A stretch of DNA of 11,569 bases from Desulfobacula sp. (GTDB taxonomy: Bacteria > Desulfobacterota > Desulfobacteria > Desulfobacterales > Desulfobacteraceae): NCBI GenBank assembly GCA_027858355.1, contig JAQICW010000364.1:1-11569 (forward strand), written 5' to 3'. How positions within the stretch are numbered: the stretch's first letter is position 1; every line of letters begins with the position of its first letter. The notes beneath the pieces are model-generated. The model was not told the DNA's origin. It searched no databases and worked only from the letters and a program-made list of their open reading frames with translations. Position numbers and translations under genes: made by a program. This document shows, piece by piece, positions 6,280 to 11,569 of the stretch.

Positions 6280-7200
6280 TCAGGCTTTTACATAGCGGAT
6301 ATTGCATTTATTAAGATCCATCTGTCCTAATCCTCTTTTATAGGCTTCCATGGTGGACTTAATCTGATGGGATTCCAATCCGAAAAGAGTTGTGGCATAC
6401 GCATCTGCGGCTACTGGATCCACAGACCCGACAATAGTATCCAGTTTTTTTACATCGTTTAAATCCCCGCCCTGGGGACCGTTCCCTACGATCACCCGGG
6501 TGGCATCCACAATGGTGAGCCCAGGTTTGATGACCATGTTCAAATCTGCAAGCTTTGCTCCAATTTTATAATGAATTTTGCCCCGCCAGCCACCGATAAC
6601 GCCCATCACATTTTTAAGCCCGATGCTCAAACCGGACAGGCTGTGGTGTTTAGCAACGGGCACATTGATATAGCAATCTGCTTCAAGGGCGTCTTTATAA
6701 AAAGACCATTCCTTTAATGCTTTCCCATTTTTGATGTTTACAGGTACAAATTTTCTGTCATCAATATACTCAAGCCGGAGTCGTTTATCCTGGATCTCTT
6801 TTACTGCTGACTTTATGCCGCTGTTATTATAACACCTTCGCTCTTCATTACATGTCCTGTCAAAAATAATTACTTTTGATGCCCCGGCTTCAAGGCAAAG
6901 CATTGCAAGTTCTGTCACAACCATGGGATGAGTATTTGCACCCTGCTCAACATTTCTGTCCCACCCTATGTTGGGTTTAATCACAACTTTATCACCTTTT
7001 TTGACAAAGGCCTGTATCCCGCCCAGTGACTGAACAACTTGTCGTACCATATTGGGATAATCATCCCCTTTTGCCACAATAATATCTGGTTTTATCAGAG
7101 GAGAGGCAAACAATTTTGGGGTAAGATTAAACACAGGAGGCGTTATAATGAAGCCACCAGACCACAAAGAAACCTGTTTTAAAAATTTACGTCTGTCCAT
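6280..7200 (-). CDS. DUF362 domain protein with Tat-type signal
   Basis: The 306-aa protein starts at ATG 7200 with a purine-rich SD (AAGGGGG) close upstream. MDRRKFLKQVSLWSGGFIIT has the twin-arginine RRKFLK motif and a mild hydrophobic core, so export by the Tat system in folded form is likely. The body has the DUF362 features VVIKPNIGWDR, THPMVVTEL, AKHHSLSGLSIGLKNVMGVIGG and DATRVIVGNGPQGG, with SVDPVAADAYATTLFG near the end. DUF362 function is not established; many members occur beside or fused to ferredoxin domains. Here the Fe-S part is in the separate polyferredoxin starting 5 nt downstream, which suggests a periplasmic DUF362 unit working with a membrane electron carrier. No Cys cluster motif lies within this protein, so it probably does not bind a 4Fe-4S centre itself. 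Confidence 0.9.
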   Translation of the reverse strand: MDRRKFLKQVSLWSGGFIITPPVFNLTPKLFASPLIKPDIIVAKGDDYPNMVRQVVQSLGGIQAFVKKGDKVVIKPNIGWDRNVEQGANTHPMVVTELAMLCLEAGASKVIIFDRTCNEERRCYNNSGIKSAVKEIQDKRLRLEYIDDRKFVPVNIKNGKALKEWSFYKDALEADCYINVPVAKHHSLSGLSIGLKNVMGVIGGWRGKIHYKIGAKLADLNMVIKPGLTIVDATRVIVGNGPQGGDLNDVKKLDTIVGSVDPVAADAYATTLFGLESHQIKSTMEAYKRGLGQMDLNKCNIRYVKA

Positions 7201-7231
7201 TTTCCCCCTTTCTATCGTCAGCTAAACCTTA

Positions 7232-7252
7232 AAAATATGAATCGCATATTTT
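7232..7252. promoter_or_regulatory. 8-bp inverted repeat, possible operator for the DUF362 gene
   Basis: AAAATATG (7232-7239) and CATATTTT (7245-7252) are exact inverted arms with a 5-nt centre. It lies 32-52 nt before the DUF362 start, in the divergent intergenic region, where a transcription factor dimer site would be expected. AT-rich composition makes chance palindromes common. Confidence 0.3.
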
Positions 7253-7315
7253 CAATCTTTTGCAAGACTTACCAATTTAAAATTCAAATAAACAATGGGT
7301 TCTGGATAAAGTCAA

Positions 7316-7344
7316 TTGATTTTTAAATCTGTTTTTATTATATC
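7316..7344 (+). promoter_or_regulatory. Candidate sigma70-like promoter for crcB
   Basis: TTGATT (7316-7321) and TATATC (7339-7344) are separated by 17 nt; each matches its consensus in four of six positions. The predicted start falls near the perfect palindrome ATCGTTGAAACGAT (7342-7355), which could serve as an operator. No conserved fluoride-riboswitch (crcB motif) core is visible in 7201-7375. Confidence 0.42.
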
Positions 7345-7375
7345 GTTGAAACGATGAATTTTAAGGAAGATGTAT

Positions 7376-7753
7376 ATGATCAAGATATTAATGGTTGGGA
7401 TGGGCGGTTTTGCAGGATCTATCTGCCGCTATATTATCAGTGATTTATCCCACAGACTGTTTAATGATCCTTTTTTCCCCTATGGAACAATTACAGTCAA
7501 TGTAATCGGCTGTCTTTTAATCGGCCTGTTGGGCGGATTATCTGAAACAAGGCAAATATTCACCCCTGAAATTCGTGCTTTGATTCTTATCGGATTTTTG
7601 GGAGGATTTACAACTTTTTCAACCTTTGGATATGAAATATTCACGGTTGCCAGGGATGGGCAGTTTGCTTCAGCCCTGACAAACCTTATGCTTCATATTA
7701 TCCTTGGTTTTGGTTCTGTCTGGCTTGGATTTTCCATGTCTAAACTATTATAA
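7376..7753 (+). CDS. crcB: CrcB/Fluc fluoride channel
   Basis: The 125-aa, four-helix membrane protein matches the Fluc family, which forms antiparallel dimers that let fluoride leave the cytoplasm. Motifs in order: GGFAGSICRY (10-19), GTITVNVIGC (37-46) with the conserved pore Asn at 42, and GFLGGFTTFSTF (73-84) with the fluoride-box Phe pair F81 and F84 and the Gly/Thr segment that binds the central sodium ion. ATG 7376 is preferred over ATG 7370 because AAGGA at 7363-7367 is 8 nt away from it but only 2 nt from the earlier codon. It is followed 14 nt later by a DUF190 gene, a common neighbour of crcB in bacteria and archaea. Confidence 0.94.
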   Translation: MIKILMVGMGGFAGSICRYIISDLSHRLFNDPFFPYGTITVNVIGCLLIGLLGGLSETRQIFTPEIRALILIGFLGGFTTFSTFGYEIFTVARDGQFASALTNLMLHIILGFGSVWLGFSMSKLL

Positions 7754-7767
7754 AGGAGGCTAAATTT

Positions 7768-8100
7768 ATGGTTCTTCCTGAAAAAGGACATTTGCTCAGA
7801 ATTTTTATCGGCGAGAGTGATAAAAATGAAGGCATCCCCCTATATGAATGGATTGTAAAAAAAGCAAGGGAACACGGATTGGCAGGAGCAACTGTTACAC
7901 GAGGAATATTAGGTTTCGGAGCGCATTCAAGAATTCATACTACAAAGATTCTAAGGCTTTCAGAAGATATGCCCATGGTCATTGAAATTATCGATACCTT
8001 AAAAAAAATAGACGACTTTATGCCAATCATTGATCGAACCATTAAAGAGGGTCTTGCCATTGTTGAAGAAATCAGCATTCGGTTTTATCGGACACGATAG
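7768..8100 (+). CDS. DUF190 (PII-like) protein
   Basis: The 110-aa protein belongs to DUF190 (COG1993), small cytoplasmic proteins with a PII-like ferredoxin fold that form oligomers. The pattern is LLRIFIGESDKNEGIPLYEWIVKKAREHGLAGATVTRGILGFG with SRIHTTKILRLSEDMPMVIEIID and a C-terminal VEEISI strand. By analogy with PII proteins it may bind a nucleotide or other ligand and act on the neighbouring channel. AAAGGAGG lies before ATG 7768, a strong SD. The crcB-DUF190 arrangement suggests a role in fluoride tolerance, but no member has a firmly proven function known to me. Confidence 0.9.
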   Translation: MVLPEKGHLLRIFIGESDKNEGIPLYEWIVKKAREHGLAGATVTRGILGFGAHSRIHTTKILRLSEDMPMVIEIIDTLKKIDDFMPIIDRTIKEGLAIVEEISIRFYRTR

Positions 8101-8119
8101 GTATAGTTTTTATAAATTC

Positions 8120-8148
8120 TTGAAACGATTTGCTGTCAACTGTATAAA
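8120..8148 (+). promoter_or_regulatory. Sigma70-like promoter for the YbgC-type gene
   Basis: TTGAAA (8120-8125) and TATAAA (8143-8148) are separated by exactly 17 nt; each hexamer matches the consensus in five of six positions. Transcription would start near 8155, giving about 30 nt of leader before ATG 8185. The thioesterase can therefore be expressed apart from crcB and DUF190. Confidence 0.6.
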
Positions 8149-8184
8149 GGTATAGCAAATGACTGATCTTACAGGAAACGATAT

Positions 8185-8586
8185 ATGAATGATAAAAACA
8201 GGCAAACACATCTTTTTTCAGCACAAGTTTATTATGAAGACACAGACCACTCAGGGGTTGTCTACCATGCAAACTATTTAAAATTCTTTGAACGGGCAAG
8301 AGAAGATATTATTGGAATCAACAAACTTTCCGACATGTGGCATGAGCAGGGAATCGGTTTTGCTGTATACAAAGTAAACTTAGGCTTCCACGAAGGAGCA
8401 GTTTTCGGAGATCTTCTTGACATCAAAACAACATGGAAGAAAGAAGGTGATTACAGGGTGGTTTTTTTCCAGGAAGCCTGGAGGCCGGATGCAACAAAAC
8501 CGGCTGTTACCTGTACTCTGGAACTTGTCTGCCTGGGGCCGAACAAAAAATTGATACCAATTCCAGATCTGGACTTTCTCATTTAA
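8185..8586 (+). CDS. ybgC: YbgC-type hotdog acyl-CoA thioesterase
   Basis: The 133-aa cytoplasmic protein has the 4HBT-family signature YYEDTDHSGVVYHANYLKFFERARE (split here: YYEDTDHSGVV at 16-26, YHANYLKFFERARE at 27-40). D21 corresponds to the catalytic Asp of 4-hydroxybenzoyl-CoA thioesterase, and H28 is the conserved YbgC His. YbgC hydrolyses short to medium acyl-CoA esters and in E. coli is linked to the Tol-Pal region; no tol genes are seen here. In an anaerobe degrading aromatics or fatty acids it could recycle CoA. AGGAAA lies before ATG 8185. It has its own promoter at 8120-8148. Substrate is not predictable. Confidence 0.92.
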   Translation: MNDKNRQTHLFSAQVYYEDTDHSGVVYHANYLKFFERAREDIIGINKLSDMWHEQGIGFAVYKVNLGFHEGAVFGDLLDIKTTWKKEGDYRVVFFQEAWRPDATKPAVTCTLELVCLGPNKKLIPIPDLDFLI

Positions 8587-8664
8587 TAAGAATATTGGCA
8601 ATCCCCCATTGTTCTGGTATATCTGACCAAAGCTATACTGAAACATTTATTATGACTGGAGTAA

Positions 8665-8733
8665 AATATCGGATACACCAATAAAAATATTTTAACTGCT
8701 GTTGTTGCTGCAGAAAATGGAAACATTTTCGAT
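8665..8733 (+). other. In-frame coding-like extension upstream of the radical SAM start; no usual start codon
   Basis: The frame of the radical SAM gene is open back to TAA 8662-8664 and reads like protein (…NKNILTAVVAAENGNIF before DLEGYGAVG). It has no ATG, GTG or TTG before 8734. ATC at 8668 sits 6 nt after GGAG (8658-8661), an ideal SD distance. Alternatively, ATG 8652 opens MTGVKYRIHQ in another frame and stops at TAA 8682-8684; a +1 shift near 8679 would fuse it to this frame. So either a non-standard start or a small indel is present. Confidence 0.5.
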
Positions 8734-9957
8734 TTGGAAGGCTATGGCGCCGTGGGCATGTCTGGTAACACACCTTTTGTGTTGAAAAAGGACAAGACAG
8801 TGCCCATGCCCCATGGCAGTGAACTGATGATGCTGCCCCAAAGAAGGCCCATTGTCTATAATATTGCAAAAGACAAGTTTGAAATCCTTGAACAGAATCC
8901 ATTTAATCTGGATGAAAAGATATTTCCTGTTGCAGTGTTTAATTCGCCAGGATATGTGAACCGACATTTTTGTGCCTATGATGATGAGGGCATCAAAGAT
9001 TATCTGCCATTGTTCTCCTATGGTGCAGTAGGATTTGAAAAAAACAATTTCAGGTCAGCAGCCATTCTTGTGGACAAAGAGCCCCGCCAGGATCTAAGGC
9101 AGATGCCCCATAAAAGTATTGTCAAGGGTGTCAGCAAGATGCAAAAAAAATTTCCAGATAACCGCCTGATCCGGCATCTTGAAACCTGTGCTTTAAAATA
9201 TGGCTGTCCTGCCGGGAAAAACTTTTTTCTTAAAAGGTATGAAGCCCCGCTTCCCACATCAATGGTATGCAATGCCAATTGTCTTGGGTGTATCTCCCTT
9301 CAAACTCAAAACAATCTTTGTGCCTGCCAGGATAGAATCAGTTTTACCCCCAACCCTGAAGAGATTGCCCAGATATCCCTTGAGCATATTTCCAATGTTA
9401 AAAAAGCGGTCGTAAGTTTTGGCCAGGGGTGCGAAGGTGAGCCCTTAACAGCTTTTAAAGCCCTGGAGCCTGCCATAAGACTTATCCGGGCAAACACAGA
9501 CAAAGGCACCATCAACCTGAACACAAATGCCAGCCTTCCTGAGTATGTTGAACAGCTCTGCAGTGCCGGACTTGATTCCATGCGGGTCAGTTTAAATTCT
9601 GTCCGGGAAAATTGCTATAATGCCTATTTTCGACCCAGATCCTATCAATTTTCCGATGTCCTTAAAAGTATTCGGGCGGCAAAAGAGCAGGGGAAATTTG
9701 TCTCCATCAATTACCTTAACTGCCCAGGATTTACAGATTCCCAAAAAGAATTTGCCGCGTTAAAAGAATTTATTGCAACAAATCAAATTGACATGATCCA
9801 GTGGCGCAACTTAAATTTTGATCTCAATAAATATTGTAACCTCATGTCAAAAATAGAAGATTATGGCAGGCCTTTAGGGATGGGAACCATAATTAAGGAG
9901 TTGGGCCTCCATTTTCCCAATTTGATTCATGGATATTTTAATCCGCCCTTATTTTAA
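8734..9957 (+). CDS. Radical SAM protein of unknown function
   Basis: The first usable codon is TTG 8734 (407 aa), but the true N-terminus probably lies about 22 residues upstream. The radical SAM cluster motif is CX3CX2C (C179, C183, C186) in MVCNANCLGCISLQ, followed by VVSFGQGCEGEP (227-237), the GGE-like SAM-binding segment, and INLNTNAS (260-267) and LDSMRVSLNS (280-289) of the TIM barrel. An N-terminal domain of about 150 residues precedes the cluster (GYGAVGMSG, PMPHGSELMMLP), and extra Cys at 152, 158, 196 and 198 could bind another metal. The spaced CX3CX2C is placed unusually far from the N-terminus. The HMGL-family gene follows 31 nt later and is likely co-transcribed, so both may act on one substrate. 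No specific reaction can be named. Confidence 0.87.
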   Translation: MEGYGAVGMSGNTPFVLKKDKTVPMPHGSELMMLPQRRPIVYNIAKDKFEILEQNPFNLDEKIFPVAVFNSPGYVNRHFCAYDDEGIKDYLPLFSYGAVGFEKNNFRSAAILVDKEPRQDLRQMPHKSIVKGVSKMQKKFPDNRLIRHLETCALKYGCPAGKNFFLKRYEAPLPTSMVCNANCLGCISLQTQNNLCACQDRISFTPNPEEIAQISLEHISNVKKAVVSFGQGCEGEPLTAFKALEPAIRLIRANTDKGTINLNTNASLPEYVEQLCSAGLDSMRVSLNSVRENCYNAYFRPRSYQFSDVLKSIRAAKEQGKFVSINYLNCPGFTDSQKEFAALKEFIATNQIDMIQWRNLNFDLNKYCNLMSKIEDYGRPLGMGTIIKELGLHFPNLIHGYFNPPLF

Positions 9958-9988
9958 TCCAAGCTATTGATTCCAACAGGGGAACACC

Positions 9989-11101
9989 ATGGCAAATAAA
10001 AAAATTATCATTATTGATGAAACCCTGAGGGAAGGCATGCAGTACAGAGGACTTGTGTTTTCTCTGGAGCAGCGGTTGGCGATCCTTGACTTCCAGGAAA
10101 AGCTCAAGGTGGACATCTGCCAGGCAGGCTACCCCCCTGCCCATGAAAGTGAAGCCGATATTGTCAGGACACTCTGCCTTTATGCCAAAAAAAATAAATA
10201 TAATATCCGGGTTGCTGCCATGGGAAGAGCCAATCTGGCAGATGCCAAACTTCTGCTTAGCACCCATGTGAATGATCTGCATTTCCATCTGCATATAAAA
10301 AATGATGTGGGGCAAAACAGGCTGGATCAAATTTTGAGTGATCTTTTAAAAACCATTGATTTTGTCAGAAAACAGCGCCCCAATGCGTGCATCTCCATTG
10401 CCATGCTGGATATTGGCAGATCTGAAGACCGCATTTTAGATCAAGGCGTTTCAATATTAAGCCGGCACCATATTGATATTATTTCTCTACCAGATACTTC
10501 GGGTATGATGGCCCCCAACCAGGTATTTGAAAAAATACATCCCCTTGTTTCTAAATCTTTAGATACAAAGATATCGATTCACTGCCACAATGATATGGGA
10601 ATGGCCTCTGCCAATAGTGTGATGGGGATTTTAGCAGGTGGAAGAGTTCTTGAGCTTTGCGCTTTGGGCATTGCAGAAAGAAACGGTATCGCTGACCTTT
10701 ATACTACGGCAAAAAGTCTTCAGGACCAGGGATTTGATATCCGTATCAACACAGATGATCTCCACACATTTTATGCCTACTATGAATATGTTGATGCCAT
10801 TGTATATGAACAAACCCATGAACATGTGCTGACAGTTAATACCCCTGTTTTTGGTGACGCTGTTAAAACCCATGTGGCCGGAACCCATGCCGGGGGAGAA
10901 TATGGAATATCATCGGAAGAGCAATTCTTTTTAAATATCTTATGCGGCAAGGGTCTGGTAAAAAAATACCTGGACAGCCATAACATTTCTTATTCTGCGA
11001 ATATTCTTGATACCCTCACCTTAAATATCAAGACAGAAAGCGCCCGACAGAACCGCTGCCTGGCCTTGGAAGACATCAAAGCTCTCATTTCATCGATATA
11101 G
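9989..11101 (+). CDS. HMGL / homocitrate-isopropylmalate synthase-family enzyme
   Basis: The 370-aa cytoplasmic enzyme belongs to the DRE-TIM metallolyase family, which condenses acetyl-CoA with 2-oxoacids or cleaves the reverse products. IDETLREG (9-16) is the active-site strand; Asp10 and Arg14 match the metal ligand and catalytic Arg. SIHCHNDMGMASANS (196-210) supplies the metal ligands H198 and H200, and GIAERNG (227-233) is conserved. PVFGDAVKTHVAGTHAGG (286-303) resembles the homocitrate synthase subdomain that brings a second His. The LeuA regulatory domain is absent, so Leu feedback is unlikely. It reads DETLREG instead of the more usual DTTLRDG. GGGGA precedes ATG 9989. Homocitrate synthase, citramalate synthase or an unknown acyltransfer are all possible; no nif or leu genes are nearby. 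The radical SAM partner upstream argues for a special pathway. Confidence 0.88.
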   Translation: MANKKIIIIDETLREGMQYRGLVFSLEQRLAILDFQEKLKVDICQAGYPPAHESEADIVRTLCLYAKKNKYNIRVAAMGRANLADAKLLLSTHVNDLHFHLHIKNDVGQNRLDQILSDLLKTIDFVRKQRPNACISIAMLDIGRSEDRILDQGVSILSRHHIDIISLPDTSGMMAPNQVFEKIHPLVSKSLDTKISIHCHNDMGMASANSVMGILAGGRVLELCALGIAERNGIADLYTTAKSLQDQGFDIRINTDDLHTFYAYYEYVDAIVYEQTHEHVLTVNTPVFGDAVKTHVAGTHAGGEYGISSEEQFFLNILCGKGLVKKYLDSHNISYSANILDTLTLNIKTESARQNRCLALEDIKALISSI

Positions 11102-11522
11102 GTTTCACACAGAGATCTTTCCGACTATCAGGTGCGTTTGATAAAGGGAACTTAAGGATACTATTTGAATGGTTGAATATTTGAAAAGTTATGAATTGTT
11201 GCAAGTATCCTTGAGTTTCCGGCTCGCAAAAAAAATGAAAATGCCTGTCAAATGTATCTCCAATATTAACCAAGAGCTTTTCAAGACGTCCAGCAATTTT
11301 CGGTGCCATAATAAATTCAGAGAGCGTATGCAAAGATCCGGTAAACTCCCCAACTTCCCGTATGGAAGCTTTTTTTACGAGCGCAACCTCAACGGCAACG
11401 GGTATGTTTTGACGTTGGCGCTTAAAATCCTGTGTGGAATCAGAAACTTTTTGATAGATCTGCCAGCCTAAAACGCTGATTCCAGATAAAATAATAATGG
11501 CAATAATTAATTTTTTCTTCAT
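11085..11522 (-). pseudogene. RND efflux membrane fusion protein, C-terminally truncated remnant
   Basis: ATG 11522 opens 145 codons. Residues 1-20 form an N-terminal membrane anchor (KKKLIIAIIILSGISVLGW). VAVEVALVKKASIREVGEFTGSLHTLSEFIMAPKIAGRLEKL matches, in pieces, the start of HlyD/AcrA-type adaptors: the first beta strand and the lipoyl-like half motif ending VNIGDTFDR (about 85-93). After that the expected continuation (a KGQ-like turn, then the hairpin) is missing. The remaining 52 residues look like translated repeat DNA, because they cross the inverted-repeat element at 11146-11220. A full adaptor has about 350-400 residues. The frame ends inside the last codons of the convergent HMGL-family gene (17-nt overlap). 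The rest of the transporter is not in this window. Upstream sequence 11523-11569 is AT-rich and may hold its promoter. Confidence 0.75.
11146..11220. repeat. 75-nt inverted-repeat element with phased TTGAA repeats in its loop
   Basis: The left arm GGGAACTTAAGGATACT (11146-11162) and the right arm at 11204-11220 pair over 17 bp, with two positions that are G-T/G-U compatible. The 41-nt loop holds TTGAAT, TTGAAT and TTGAAA at exact 8-nt steps (11165, 11173, 11181). Lying between the HMGL-family stop and the break in the fusion-protein gene, it looks like a small non-coding mobile or dispersed repeat. A transcription terminator is less likely because of the long loop and lack of a U-run, although an A8 run (T on the other strand) lies nearby at about 11227-11234. 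Confidence 0.6.
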
Positions 11523-11569
11523 TCAGAAAACCTATAACTGGTTTAAAAATAAAAAGTATTTTATTATAC

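Noticed and set aside
7201..7375. Fluoride riboswitch before crcB
   Set aside because: The expected conserved core was not found by eye; without a covariance scan I do not call it.
11169..11471. 100-codon plus-strand ORF antisense to the fusion-protein gene
   Set aside because: Its frame is the shadow of the adaptor coding sequence and crosses the repeat element; no SD or recognisable domain.
1..11569. CRISPR array or toxin-antitoxin/defence cassette
   Set aside because: No regularly spaced direct repeats with unique spacers and no small paired toxin-antitoxin or nuclease-like genes were seen.

Overview
This is an AT-rich window with short intergenic gaps and bacterial Shine-Dalgarno signals. 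The gene set suggests an anaerobic Desulfobacterota-type bacterium, perhaps a Desulfobacteraceae sulfate reducer: a membrane polyferredoxin paired with a Tat-exported DUF362 protein, a short CbiX-type chelatase, a DUF547 lipoprotein-like protein, and a radical SAM enzyme beside an HMGL-family synthase. That placement is inferred from gene content; no marker gene proves it.

Layout. Positions 1-63 are the 3' part of tRNA-Thr(CGU). Positions 64-339 hold no clear gene but contain a perfect 18-bp inverted repeat (153-190). Next comes the most striking element: a 23-codon leader ORF (340-411) with eight aromatic codons in a row (FYFWYYFY). It is followed by a mutually exclusive antiterminator/terminator pair (392-461) and then a class I DAHP synthase (509-1546), the first enzyme of aromatic amino-acid synthesis. 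This reads as a complete ribosome-mediated attenuator controlled by Phe/Tyr/Trp supply. The DAHP synthase is followed 2 nt later by a THUMP/UPF0020 RNA methyltransferase split by a -1 frameshift at an A8 run (1823-1830), then by a secreted DUF547 protein.

The middle of the window (3524-7200) lies on the minus strand. In transcription order it encodes a Tat-signal DUF362 protein, a NapH/NapG-like membrane polyferredoxin with six 4Fe-4S motifs, a short CbiX chelatase starting at TTG just after a 17-bp tandem duplication, and a lone class I glutamine amidotransferase. A divergent intergenic region (7201-7375) leads into a plus-strand group: CrcB/Fluc fluoride channel, DUF190 PII-like protein, and a YbgC-type thioesterase that has its own good sigma70-like promoter.

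The right end carries a radical SAM protein (CX3CX2C) whose reading frame continues upstream of any ordinary start codon, and 31 nt later an HMGL/homocitrate-synthase-like enzyme. The two look co-transcribed and may form an undescribed two-enzyme pathway. The window closes with a minus-strand RND-type membrane fusion protein that loses family similarity after about 92 residues. A 75-nt inverted-repeat element lies downstream of that break.

Three genes (methyltransferase, radical SAM, fusion protein) have damaged or unusual reading frames, so real decay, recoding and sequencing indels all need to be considered.
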